Shown here: positions 23,054 to 34,925 of the stretch, one piece after another | Layout: the number at the start of each line of letters is the position of its first letter | Numbering within the stretch: the first letter of the stretch is position 1 | Assembly: GCA_038087015.1 (NCBI GenBank) | Contig: JASBNA010000006.1 | Span: 868,001-932,000, forward strand | Direction of reading: 5' to 3' | Origin: Cerrena zonata | Taxonomy: Eukaryota > Basidiomycota > Agaricomycetes > Polyporales > Cerrenaceae | Length of the DNA stretch: 64,000 bases | Translations under genes and position numbers: made by a program | The notes under the pieces: model-generated | What the model saw: the letters and a program-made list of their open reading frames with translations, nothing else | The model's database searches: none | What the model was told of the DNA's origin: nothing

Positions 23054-24053
23054 AATGTGGGGAGAACTCCGGTGAATGAGAGAATGTGGGGGGATGAAAA
23101 GATGAGGCCATGGAAGAAGATAGAATATTTTCCAGGTCTCGGAAGAATCAGAAAGTGTTATGGGGACATCTCGTGTCGATACGAAGAAGCAAGATGAGTT
23201 GTAAATTGGGTTACGGCAAGGTCAAAGATAGACGAGACGATCGTTCATTAATCCAGAGCCGTGTACCGTTCAGAGAAGATACGAAAAACAGCGGGCAGGA
23301 AGCGGAAGTCTATACGGAATCTTGCTTCAAAATGATGCAAAGCGCAAACATGATGCACGGTTAAGGTTAGCAGTATGATGAAAACCCCATCTGTATGTAA
23401 TTGGAGGTCAATAATGAAAGACACACCGCGAACAACATGAAAAGGCGACCATGGATCATACCGAAAGCACATATTTTGGTTTGAATTGGACCGGTAAAGC
23501 AGGGGTCGAGACCGGAACATATCCTCCAAGGCGCTTGCAGCCTCACGTGCGAGGGCGTGTTCTGAACGCATTCCTGGCAGCACATTCGTCGTTCCCAGTA
23601 AAAGCAGCGGTTGCGACCATTCAAAAATAGCGGAGAACGAAAGATAGAGTAGTCAAATCCAGGTAGTGCGAACGTGGGTATCCAAAAGAAGGAAATACCA
23701 TCAGAAGAAGCTCCGTTTTGAAGTCTATGAAATGGCAGACGCCTGGGAGTAGCTGATGTGTTCCGCCTATTTTTGGGAGATTCGATTTTGGTTTCGGATA
23801 CGGAAGGGACTCTCGCTTGGCCCCCTGGGCAGCGGGGCCTGTGCCGTCGAGATCATGTCCATGATGGAGTCAAAGGCTCAACTTTCCAGAGTCTGGCGTG
23901 ACCGCCTTGTCTTTCTTTTCTTCCGTCCAGACTCTTTATAAGACTCGCCTTGACTCCTACTCATCCTCCGTCCGTCCGCTTTGTCTCTTACCAACAGCCT
24001 ACCCCTATACCACTGCTTTTCAAGGACCTTTTCTTTGCTCACGCCGCATTTAT

Positions 24054-26455
24054 ATGTCTACGCTCCATACCCTTCCCATAGAGTTGCTCTCGCACATATG
24101 TGCACATGTGTATGCTGCTGGTTTAGCACCGGATGTACCGTCACTAGACCCCCTCATTGCTAGCGAAACTACCTCACCTACCTCCTTACCCTCTTCGTAT
24201 CCTGCATCATACTGGCAGGATGCTACTGTGCGTCAGACATTGCATAACTTGTGCCTCGTCAACCGTACCTGGTACGATGCAGCGAAGCCATGGCTCTGGC
24301 ACAAAGTCGAGGTAAGACTTCCACATGACTGGTTGTCCCTCGTAGAGGAGATCGCTGGCGGCGATGAGGACGAGGAGTTAGACGAGGCACTCCTCGTCGA
24401 TCAAACCATTCAGGAGGCTACTTCTGCAGCCTTGGCTACTCAGAATATCTTTGGGGACCAGCCTCAGGCAAATCTCGCCAAGGAACTTCATGAGAGGTTA
24501 CTTGCGACTTTAACGGGCCCTGATGGTTCTATCCCTCCAGAACTTCTATCCCCACCTGCCACTCGTGATCCGAGTCCGAGGCGTCTCAGAGCTAAGAGCA
24601 AGTCTCCTGCCCGCTGGAAACTCATGAGATCCATAAGTGATGCAGTCCAAAACGTCATGCTACAGGATCATCCCGGTTTTTATGGTGCGTAGTTTATCCA
24701 CTTCAGTCACCATTCAGTTTAAAGCTAAATCGCACCTATATTTCAAGTCCCAGTTCCACATGATCCTCGACCGGGTCGCTTCATCCGTCATCTCGATTTC
24801 AACCACTTTCGGACGATCGGCATGAGACGGTCTGTCGAAGAAGGTGTGAACAATCGTTTCGTAACGGGAGATCGTCTGCAAGCAGTTCTTAAAGTATGTA
24901 ATCTCAATGACGAAATAGGTGGGGTGACTTATGGGGTTATCTGATACAGGAAATGCCCAATCTTTCGGCCTTTGGCGCCACCGAATACATGGACGGGGCG
25001 CTGACTACAGCTGTTGTTCAAGAGCTTTTCCTGCGCGGATCACTCTCTGGTGGTCGTGGTCGTCCATCACGCGGTCGTGATGTCGTCGTAAACGATCCAA
25101 ACAGTCCTGAAGCAGAAGATCGTGAACGTCGACGCGATTGTAAAGAGCTCGAGGCACTCGACTGGACTGGTTGTGTCAGCGCAGTTTTTGTAAAAGCCCT
25201 CACCGAGTTTGTCAACACTCACCTCATCCCTAATCATAGCCCCAACGAGTCAGACGCAGAGGATAGTGATGCCGAAGGTCTACGTGCCCGTAGCCGGGGG
25301 CGTTCACGGAACATTGTAGAGGAGGAGCCTCTGGTGTTCCCTGGCTTACAGAGACTCGGACTGCGTGGTGTGAAGTCTGTCCAGCCTCAGATCCTCAACG
25401 CACTCGTCCTTGCTTTCCCCAACTTGACACATCTCGATCTTTCATGCACACGTATCACTCCTGCTCTGCTTACAACTCTCGGATCGTCGTCTACGATCCA
25501 TCTGAAAGCTCTAGCCCTTGAGCGATGTAACTGGTTGACTGGGGAAAGCATTGCAGGCTTCCTAATTGATGCGCAGTGCACCAAGGGTCTACGTGAATTG
25601 AGCCTCTACGGAGATGGCACGTTCCCGTCGCCTCTAAGTGAAGAGGAGATAGGCGACATATTCGCCCGTGCTCCATGCTTCCTTTCGGGCGAGTTGACGT
25701 ACTTGGACATCTCGAGCTCACCCCTCACAAAACGACTGTTACTCGATGTGGTTCCTTCACAGCCCAATTTGCGTTCACTCGGTCTCTCGCACATCCGTAA
25801 CCTATCACTCTCTGCCATTGCAGAGTTCATACGCGCGAAAGCTCCTAACGTCGAGATCCTCACTCTCGTAAACACGTCTCCAGAGTTGGGGTATGGCACC
25901 GATTATGTTTCAGCGCGCCAGGCGACCATCGCTCTCCATGCTCAAATCATCCGACCGCTCTGTACACCGCCATTCACATTTAGTCTCTCATCGACTACCG
26001 TAAAGACCGAAGCTCCGACTCGGCTGAGGGTCGTTGAGCTCGCACCTCCCCTCCTAGCGGGGTTAGGCATGGGCGCAGATGCGTGGCGTATAGTGAAGAG
26101 CAAGGGTGGAAGGGGGTGGTACGTTGATACGGCAAGTGGTTGGATCGCTGAACCCTGTAACGAGAAGGACTGTGATGGAAAGGCGGTGTTGAAAAGGACT
26201 CTCCCGAAAGGGCATCCCTGGAGGACTGAGCTAGAGAGGCTCTCAGATGCTAATGGAAACGTGAATAGCGGCATTGGCTGGCATTCTAGAAAGATGGAGG
26301 TATGTTTTGCCTCGCTGCATTGGACCCTGCATTTTGCTGTGGCGTATGACCCATTTTGACTGTTCTTATCTTCCATCTAGGTCCTTCATGGGTACGGTCT
26401 ATTAGGACGCGAATCAGGGCTCTACGGGGCAGTCGCTTTCGCTTATCAGGGATAA
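24054..26455 (+). CDS. F-box and leucine-rich-repeat protein
   Basis: This is a probable substrate adaptor for an SCF ubiquitin ligase. The start ATG at 24054 gives MSTLHTLPIELLSHICAHVY, an F-box start, and the box continues with LHNLCLVNRTWYDAAKPWLW. An acidic and Ser/Pro-rich insert follows. Introns at about 24685-24747 and 24896-24950 and a last one near 26300-26380 all keep frame. The C-terminal half contains LRR-like units: VFPGLQRLGLRGVKSVQPQI, AFPNLTHLDLSCTRITPALL, HLKALALERCNWLTGES, GLRELSLYGDGTFPS, LTYLDISSSPLTKR, LRSLGLSHIRNLSLSAI and VEILTLVNTSPELGYG. The last exon ends GYGLLGRESGLYGAVAFAYQ. The arrangement resembles basidiomycete F-box/LRR proteins with a WD- or kelch-free tail. 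The target is unknown. Confidence 0.88.
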
Positions 26456-27849
26456 TTGTCTTCGTGTGAGAGGATCCATTGTCCATTGAATGGTTCAAAA
26501 TAGGTAGAAGTAGTCTTCCGAAGGTCCTAGCTGTGGCTGTGGCTCTTTTGCTCCCTTTAATTTACGTGCGTAATCTCCTATGGTTGTCAGGGTCTTCTAG
26601 ACCTCGTGGTTCCTTTTGTGGTTTTTTGGTCGTTATCTTTTTGTCTGCAAAAGGACATGTTTGTCCGCTTCAAGGACAATACCAATCACTATATCTATTG
26701 ACTATGTCACGCATTTGTACAGTATAATATGCATCCGCAATAAGTAGGGATTAATGGTTGATCACTTTTAAACGTGGTATTTGTTTGTTTTGCAGTTAGA
26801 TATCGAATACAATCGATTCAACACAAAATATGAAATATGTCTGAAAACACGCATAATGTATGACGACATGGTAGACGGGCCCACAATGACATACACACTT
26901 GAACACCCTTGCTCACTCAAACTTTTGATGGGCCTAGTGTTCGACTCCACTCACCTCAGTATGGTAGGTCATCCCCTGGGGTCGGCGATTCTTCCAGCAA
27001 ACGTGTGATGGAGCAGTACTTACAAAATCACTCGTCAGTATATCACTGTAGATCATTATAGTTTAAAAACCGAACCTGATGCAGGAGGTTGCGGCATAAT
27101 TTTCTGTCTGTATCAACACGCTTGCTCAATGCATGGCACTAATGGCCCTAGCATCCACACTTCGTGGAGGATCCGAGGTGAATCACTCGTGAGGTCATGC
27201 CGCCCGTACGCATTTTGACCGTGACTTATATAAATTGGAAACGTACGAAAAGAAGGAATTGGCAAGCCTGTGCTGATGACCGTCCGTATGTCACGGTGAG
27301 TCTGTATTTCTGTATAGCTTGTACTGTGCTTTACAGTGTTGTTAATTCATACGGCAAAAGAGCGAGTAATCGTGTGGTACTGCGCAGAGGTTTGGAGAAT
27401 TGAACATGCGAAGAAAATCAAAGATTCGGTTTGGTAGCGTACCCGAGGGGGAAAGCGTAAGTATTATGTAATATTACTTATCGGCAGGTATTTGAAATTA
27501 TCCGGTAGTTTACTCTTTTCAACAGACCATATATAGAGCTAGAGGCTGTGCATATCAAATATTCGATCTTAGATCTACCGGTGCAGCGCCTACCAGAAAC
27601 CGAACCGTGACGGCCCCAAAGGTGACGGACTCGATGGAAACGGAACGATGAGAATATTTGCTCCTCGCCCCACCACTTATACCTGGTACTGCCGCCGTAC
27701 TGCTATAAGACGGGCTTCGCAATTCTTTTCGAAGAGCTTTTTGACCCTGACGGCCTGACGCTTCAAAGACAACACAGCCTCGTACACACGGTTTAGCCCA
27801 AATACACGATATCCCTGTACCCATTGTCCGTCAATAATTGCCATTGACA
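26456..27849. other. Intergenic region, 1.4 kb
   Basis: No recognisable gene. It should hold the F-box gene's 3' untranslated region and the promoter and 5' untranslated exon of the Ca2+/H+ exchanger. Short open frames on both strands have no family resemblance. Confidence 0.4.
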
Positions 27850-30520
27850 AGTACGTCCTTTGACTTGCCCTGTGGCGTCTCTATACTCACCATATAAATA
27901 GTGAGCACGTCTGTGGACCATGAGTCTTCCCAATCACATCCTCCCGATAGCCTCCAAAGGAGAGCTACCACCTTCCAAGAACAAGAATCCCCAGACCCCG
28001 CACACGCTCCCGGCCCTCGTCGAGGAACAGGACTTACTCGCGCATCTTCACGTATCTCTTCCATTCGGAGAGCCTTGACTATGAACCTTCAACCAGACAA
28101 GAAATTGGGCAAGGCCCCGGGTACTCTACAAAGTATCAAGGCCATAATCACAGCCTCTTGTACGTCTTTCATCCTATTACCCCTTATCACTCAACGTTGA
28201 CTCTTTGTACAGGGTTGAACCTCCTGCTAGTGTGCATCCCCGTATCCGTATGTGCCACCGTTTTCAATGCATCCGGAGTTGATCTTACACTGAATGTGTA
28301 TTAGTGGGTTCTACATTTCGTCCTTCCCAAGACCGACAAGAATGATACAATTATTTTTGTTTGTGCGTACGCCTCGTCCTATATTCTGCCACCCATCATC
28401 TCATCTTATTCTCCCCACAGTCTCTTTCCTTGCAATTATTCCACTCGCAAAGGTAGTTCAGCTTGCATACTATCTCTGTTGCCACTAATACGGTGTTCAC
28501 GCAGTTACTGGCATTCGCGACGGACGAACTTTCTATGCGCGTTGGCCAAACTTTAGCAGGACTTTTGAACGCGACCCTGGTATGTTTTTTGTTTTGTTTT
28601 TGAGGCCCCAATACACGGCTGACCGCATCCCTTTCATCTTGTAGGGCAATGCGTGAGTCACACCAATTGGTTATAACTCCCTAGTAGCCCAACTAACTGT
28701 TTGATCTTTGATGTCAGCGTGGAACTTATTGTGGCGGTAAGCGTCATCCTTCCTGATCAACTCGCTCAATGAAGTTCATGGTTTCCCACCAGATTATTGC
28801 TCTTGTTCACTGCGAGCTTCAAGTCGTTCAATCATCCCGTATGTCATTTGCCCCATTACGATACACCTAAATATTAACTGGCCAACTCATTATAGTCACT
28901 GGCTCTATTTTGAGTAATCTGCGTAAGTGTTGCTATTGATGGAGGGGAGTGTAATGACCCATGCTGACTGTTATCGTATGTACAGTCCTTGTGCTAGGAA
29001 TGTGCTTCTTCGCAGGAGGTACACGGTTCTCCGAACAGGGCTTCGGCACTAGTATGTCCTCTCCTTATTATGTCCGATCCGGTCTCATGTTACCCGTTTG
29101 AAACTAGGCGCAGTACAGCTTAACTCGTCGCTCCTTATTGTCTCCGTAATCGCAATTTTACTCCCGGCAGCGTTCCATTTTACTGCCGGAGATCAGATCG
29201 CTGATCCCAAGGAAGGGCGCGACATCTTAGCTGTCAGCCATGGTGTATGTCCCTTCCTTTCCAATCGACCTGTTCAAAACAATCTTCTAACACTGTTTCG
29301 CAATTGTCTTTCAGGTCGCTATTATTCTCTTATTTGGTGAGTATTGACTGGCGTCGTCTTGTATCACCGAGTACTAAATATTCAATCCCTCAGTTTATCT
29401 TTGCTACCTCTTCTTCCAATTGTTTTCGCACAAGCAACTCTATGGAGATGAAAGTGGTGATATCACCAAGTCTACCAGATACGTGTCAGGTGTAATGACC
29501 CGCTTCAATCGCCCTGCGAAACCAGCCACGAACGGAGGAATTATCGATGGTAGCACCGTTGCATTGTCGCCGACTTCTACCAGCCATCAAAATGGGACAA
29601 CCTATCCACCATCAACGACCACCGCTGGACCAGACGAGGAGTTAGGTCATGACCATCATGAAGAAGAAGAGGAGGAACAACCTTCTATGAGTCTTCCTTT
29701 GACCATTGCTCTCTTGATCGTTGTCACTGTGGTAAGCTACATTGTTCCCTCTCTATAAATATGCCCTGATTTGTCTGCAGATTGTTGCCGTTACCGCAGA
29801 ATTCCTAGTTGCCTCGATAGACGGTCTCACGGAAAGTGGTACTATTTCCAAAGAGTTTGTTGGTGTCATCCTCCTTCCGATCGTTGGCAATGCTGCCGGT
29901 ACGTTAAATTATAACTCTCTAGGATTATAACCCACTAACTATGTTCTTCTGCAGAGCATGTCACAGCAGTCACTGTATCAGTCAAGGACAAACTTACACT
30001 CAGTCTAGGTGTTGCCGTCGGCTCTAGTATTGTGAGTGACCGCAGTCTGAACCTGTGAAGGAATTTCCACTGATGAACTTATTTCCGTCTCATAGCAAAT
30101 TGCACTTTTCGTCATTCCGTAAGTTTTATCTTCATACACGTGTTGTGAAACACCCTAAACCTTCCTAACAGCTTCATCGTCACTTTGGGGTGGATCATCG
30201 GCAAACCATTGACCCTGTTGTTCGACCCTTTCGAATCCATCGTCATGTTCTTCTCAGGTGCGTTTTCCTCGAGGCTTTTGTAATGTTAGCTCCTAACTTG
30301 AAACTCCTCATGTAGTCCTCGTTGTGAACTATGTGGTTCAAGACGGCAAGTCAAATTGGCTAGAAGGCATGATTCTCATGTGTTTGTACGTCATCCTGGC
30401 TGTGGTCTTCTGGTATTACCCTGGTACGTTCGTCCTATGTGTTCGCTTTCTACCCTTGCTAACGTTCTTGTCTTGGCAGGTGTGAACGTTTCAGAGTCGC
30501 TGGCGGGCTGTGCAAGCTAA
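27850..30520 (+). CDS. VCX1: Vacuolar Ca2+/H+ exchanger (Vcx1/CAX family)
   Basis: This antiporter moves cytosolic Ca2+ into the vacuole in exchange for protons. The coding frame begins MSTSVDHESSQSHPPD if the start codon is made by splicing: A at 27850 joined to TG at 27902-27903 across an intron with donor GTACGT and acceptor AAATAG. The next in-frame ATG is at 28081. Diagnostic blocks follow. The first cation-binding region has SMRVGQTLAGLLNATLGNAV plus ELIVAIIAL, then SSLTGSILSNLLLVLGMCFF. The second has GVILLPIVGNAAEHVTAVTV and SLGVAVGSSIQIALFVIPF. An acidic His-rich loop (DHHEEEEEEQ) sits between the two halves. Both GNAxE motifs are present with their Glu. There are about eleven helices and many very short exons. 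The stop is at 30520. Confidence 0.93.
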
Positions 30521-31147
30521 TCGATCGATATTCTATTTTCTCTATCTATACCCTTTTCTCATGGGCTCTCACGGACAACTGTTATGACCAAACCATAATT
30601 ACACTCCTTTCTCGTTATTAGAGGGCTTACCTAGTGATCACCTTAGTCTCTCCTTCTCCTTATTATTCTTATCGAGGTGTAACGCAAGTCCATCTGAATA
30701 AAATGCACTATAACACATCCAAACAGCGATATACAATGATTGACATAGTCCTTAAGATTGCGATTTGACAATGGCTCTCGGCCTCTCGCTCCCCCCGGTC
30801 TTCTACTACGTTCGACACTACAAGCGCCAGCTAAGTGCTCTTGTTCATTCAGCTGGCATTGAAGCGCTAAGTGCTGGCCAAGCTCAGATTGCAACGATAT
30901 AGCTTGTGGGACATTGTGGGAGCGTGTCTGTTGATCTTGGCCGGCTTGGTTTCTGGGCGTTGGTTGAGCAATATCGTATATTGAATGCCCGATTCGATTG
31001 GGTGAGGTCTGACGGCGATATCAAAAGAGACAAATTCGTTGGCGCCCGTGGTCTCCACTACATAAACATTTCGTCAAAATGAATCTAGATGCTGAGTATC
31101 CGTGAAGTTCGGCATTTTGATTGATGTGAGTATCATAATGTGTATAC

Positions 31148-31455
31148 CAGCCGTTTGCAGAATCCTAGCTCGCCGCGCCGGAAATCACGCTTATAAATGT
31201 GACTTTTCACTCCACTTGCCGAAGAGCCTTTGAGCAAGAACCAGGAGTAAAAGCCCCCCTTCTCTCGTACTTTGAGCAGCAGATGAATGTTTACTTATCT
31301 GCAAGGTCTAGCCAGCTTGTCCCAGCAATTTAGACGATGTATTGAGGCTTTCATGAGCGCAACATGAAATCCGTGGGTGTCCTAAAGCGGTAATTGGGCA
31401 CCAGAGCTCCAACCCGCTTATTTTGGGGGCGAGCTAGGATTCTGCAATCGGCTGA
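31148..31455. mobile_element. Small non-coding inverted-repeat element (MITE-like), about 0.3 kb
   Basis: The left end reads CAGCCGTTTGCAGAATCC then TAGCTCGCC, and the right end is the reverse complement of CAGCCGATTGCAGAATCC then TAGCTCGCC. The arms are about 27 bp with one mismatch. The interior has no open frame. Size and structure fit a MITE. I cannot define a target duplication with certainty. Confidence 0.7.
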
Positions 31456-31459
31456 CATA

Positions 31460-31942
31460 CACAGCGGGGATTCAACTCTGGCATCAGTGATGCCAGGGAA
31501 AGAACATCGAAGAGATATTTATTATGTTTCTCACGATGTTTTTTAAAAAGATTTTGGTGCAGAATATTCTAAATGTTTTCTTTCAATGTTCTTCCAATAT
31601 TTAATTAGGAGAACAGACACTTAGTTCATTCATTTAGGGGAAAATAGCTGCTTCCTGCATTACTATTAATGCTACATAACATACTGAGATACACAGGCAA
31701 TTATTTAGAGTCTTATTTAGACACTCAGGCTGGTATTTCATGGTTCGGGAATGTCACCACTTTCCTAAATAGGCATATTCTCTGGTCAAAAACATTGTAA
31801 AAATAGGGTAATAAACATTGATAGAAATATTCTACATGTTTCTCCCATGTTCTTTTTTAGTGAACATTAGGTAAACAGATAACATATTTCCTCGATGTTC
31901 TTTCCCTGGCATCACTGATGCCAGAGCTGAATCCCCGCTGTG
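31460..31942. mobile_element. Small non-coding inverted-repeat element (MITE-like), 483 bp
   Basis: The ends are inverted: the left starts CACAGCGGGGATTCAACT and the right, read in reverse complement, starts CACAGCGGGGATTCAGCT. The similarity continues through CTGGCATCAGTGATGCCAG and GGAAAGAACATCGA, so the arms are about 55 bp with few mismatches. The element is flanked on both sides by ATA (31457-31459 and 31943-31945), a probable 3-bp target duplication. Each arm contains a nearly perfect palindrome, CTGGCATCA-G-TGATGCCAG. The AT-rich interior repeats the word GAACAT or ATGTTC several times in both orientations, as subterminal transposase sites often do. There is no coding capacity. Confidence 0.85.
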
Positions 31943-32858
31943 ATAGTATCAGGCTCAATCCTACGTGCACCATGGAATTACCTATAAGGCCACGCTATGC
32001 TTACTAAGCACCGATACAACCTGAATTCTAACCGTGGGATTCCGCAACTTTCAATGCTGCAATTGCAACTTCAACGTCTGAACGTTCTGAACGCTCGCAA
32101 CCTACAAACTCTTTGTTTCACTCGGGGTCGGAGATGTTAGTCCTATCACCTGTACGATTTGGAGAAGCACAAGCACCCTGAGTTCTCCAACTAATTGATG
32201 CTTCTGTCCCTAACCCTACTCGCTACATTAGGATACTCTGTCACTCCGACCCGTCAAAGTTCCAACTTCCGAGTCATAGTACACTAATCCTTCTAGTCCC
32301 TTAAGCATCTATAGTATGAGTATGAACATCCTGATATACTAAAAATACTCACTCGCTCCTCAAGATGGAGCGACTTCTTTTAGAAGCAACCCATAGGTTC
32401 CATAACATGCTGACAGTCATGTTTTAATGCTATCCTACATATGACGCAAGAAGCCCGATATCCTGGCACTGCGAAGCCTATGCTCCATATGGTTTCACGT
32501 CTTTCTCGAAGATCGAAATGACACCAGTGAAGGTACGAAAATCAAATCTTAATCGAAAATCATTTAAATAATGAACCCATATTGCAGATATGTGCAACTT
32601 GCGGCCGTATTACCAGTAGGCTGCGTGTATATTTTGCTACTTGGAAACCCTTGTACTTCCCCTCCAGCGTCTCAGGTCGGTGATGACAAAATGCATCCAT
32701 GGAATGCTCTACCCTGCTTCGAAGTCCTACTATCCCAGCCTTTTAGGATCTAAGATCACGATGCGTATTGTCATAGCGAAATACTACGAACGCCGACAGA
32801 AGACCTATATAATAATGCTGACGGAACGGTCGATGCATACTAATATCCTCTTTCAACT

Positions 32859-34012
32859 ATGACATTGGATTCGGACTATGTTACAACGGACGAAGCTAGT
32901 CTCCGTAATTTTCCGATAATGAGATATGTTCACGTCGCAATTGCAACGGTAAGGTAGATTTGGTCGTACTTGCATTCATTGAATAACGTGTATTTGTGTT
33001 CCTAGGCATGGCTCTGGGATGCTCTTATATCATTCTCCACAGAAACTGAGGCCTTTATTGACCGCCGCTGGTTCAAGGTCGATTTCATCTACTTCGCATC
33101 AAGGTAAGACGACAATCTTTAATGAACAGCGTTGCATACAGACCTCACTATCTAGGACACTAACACTATGCGTTGCTGTATGCGAGATTATTGCGGCGGG
33201 TCAGTGTATTTCATAATTCCATGGTTCTATCCTATAGTTCTAAATTCGGCATCTAGTTGCACCTCTGAGTAGTACTCATTGCAATATCATGGTGCATATT
33301 ATCAGTGCATTGGGTACCACAACAACCTGCCTTGGCACAATGCTTTTTCTCGCACGAGCGAGGAGTGTATTCTTCCATTCAGAATGGGCGAGGCTAGTCT
33401 TTCTCGGTTTATGGTGTATCGCAGTTGGAGGAGTAATATCCACCACTCCCTTCTCCTTCTACGGAGCCCGCGTCAAGCCAACAGATTTATGCATAGTCTC
33501 GAAAGTCGGAAAACTGGAGTTTGTTGGGTCCTTGTCGGTAGCTGCCTTCGATATCACTGTGTTTGTGACGATTACATATCGTATCTTGGCTATGGAGAGA
33601 GATATGGGTCGTTGGGCAATGCTTAGAGCATTCATCCTGGGCTCCAACGCTGGGTCCATTTCGAGAGCTCTGTTGCGCACTGGACAACTCTATTTCTTGT
33701 AAGTCTCAAAGCTAAACTCTCATATATGACCTGTCGGACTTGATCTCATATTTTCTGCTTAGCCCTATGTTGGTTCTGATGATCCTTCTTGTGTTATTCG
33801 AGTTCTCGTCGCTTGTAGAAGGTGAATTCGTGCTACAATGTCGAGCGGCTTTGTATTGTGCTCTTGCCGTGTTTCATAACATCATGGCATGTAGAGTGTT
33901 CCGCTTGCTTCGCCTCGTCGACCCTGCGGATCCGTATGCACAGACTACGCAAGTTTCAAACCTCCGTTTCCTGAATATACCTAGCGGCGTCGAGAGTACC
34001 TTCAATGTATGA
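32859..34012 (+). CDS. DUF6533-type seven-helix membrane protein, tandem copy 1
   Basis: The start ATG at 32859 gives MTLDSDYVTTDEASLRNFPI, then the signature exon AWLWDALISFSTETEAFIDR with RWFKVDFIYFASR. Next come TLTLCVAVCEIIAAV and the long exon VHIISALGTTTTCLGTMLFL, LVFLGLWCIAVGGVIST, LSVAAFDITVFVTITYRIL and GSISRALLRTGQLYFL. After one intron, PMLVLMILLVLFEFSSLVEG and HNIMACRVFRLLRLVDP end the helices, and a short tail stops at 34012. Four introns keep frame (first donor GTAAGG after CAATTGCAACG). The layout matches the second copy exon by exon. The function of the family is unknown; seven helices suggest a sensor or receptor-like role, but no ligand or G-protein contact is known to me. 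Confidence 0.85.
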
Positions 34013-34925
34013 ACCTCAAGCTGTCCTTTGGTTTTGATTCAAAGTTGTAGTCTTTCAGTGCGAGTGGCATAGACAGAGGAGATATCATCATTCAATCCAA
34101 GATCGTTGTCAGAAAGAGACCGTAAGCTAAGAATCAATGAATCATGCAGTAAGTCGAGACCTCAGTAAATGCCAGGCAGCGAGCTTTCTGACTCTTACAT
34201 GTCGTTTGACTAGCATTAGATTGAAATGGACCGCGACCTGCTTTTGTCCTTGTATCACTTATTCTCTGGATCACTCACTCTGGAACTTGAGCGACCAATT
34301 GAGTGTCTTGAAGTTGTAATCCGAGCGCTTGGGGCAGCCGTAAAGTTGGCGAAGCCGGACCTTCTATCTCGATGGGAATGGGCTCTGAAGACCTTTGGTT
34401 GCAATCGTCTCGTTTGGCCCTCAGAACAATCGATGTAAGGTACCGAACAATGTTTGCTTATATTGAGATAAACACGTGAAGACTGACATACTAATTCCAT
34501 AGAGCGGGTCAGTTGCTGATATAGAATAATTGTACGGAATGTTTCTGCTATGGCTTCTCTTGCACTCAATGAATGCGAGACGTAATCCCCGCTTGTGTTG
34601 CTTGGAGGCATCAGGCAGCATCAGGCCATATGTCAAGATAGAGTGAAGAACCCTTCGGTGATGTCGGGCACTTTGCTGTCAAAATACCATGTTACCGCGA
34701 CGCCCGGGTTCAAGGCAACGATCCGGTTCTACCATTTTCTCTCTACGTTTCTGGTTCTTATGTCCTACATCATGTTTGGATAGATTCGAGGCATGTTTGC
34801 ATATTTTGCTCTTGCTCTGTTGATTGACGTTTCATATTCTATCATGGGAGGATGACTGACTATATAACACTTGTATTAGAACAGAGGATATGAATATGTT
34901 CCTTCCACTACTCGTTCATTCACTG
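34013..34925. other. Spacer between the tandem membrane protein genes
   Basis: About 900 bp. Short open frames (34226-34438 plus, 34255-34611 minus) have no recognisable family. I see no clear remnant of a third copy. Nothing else noted. Confidence 0.4.

Larger units (their letters stand above)
19287..24053. other. Gene-poor region, 4.8 kb
   Basis: No recognisable family was found on either strand. Short open frames on the plus strand (for example 20149-20526) lack supported exon structure. One minus-strand stretch, 21944-22680, looks like real exons and is listed separately. Two clean hairpins occur at 21384-21405 and 23031-23053. Frames at 23248-23624 (minus) are open in two registers at once, and I cannot assign them. 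The region could contain rapidly evolving genes, non-coding transcripts or decayed transposon sequence. Confidence 0.4.
30521..32858. other. Intergenic region with two inverted-repeat elements
   Basis: No gene was recognised over 2.3 kb. Two short inverted-repeat elements occupy 31148-31942 and are listed separately. The part from 32560 to 32860 has short frames of which one (32571-32753) weakly resembles the first exon of the membrane protein gene that follows; it may be a decayed copy, but the evidence is thin. Confidence 0.45.

Noticed and set aside
31148..31942. CRISPR array or tandem repeat
   Set aside because: The similarity is between two inverted ends of each unit, not regularly spaced direct repeats, and the host is a eukaryote.
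34013..34925. A third tandem copy between the two DUF6533-type genes
   Set aside because: None of the family blocks (signature exon, LRTGQLY, NIMACRVFRL) can be found in this spacer on either strand.
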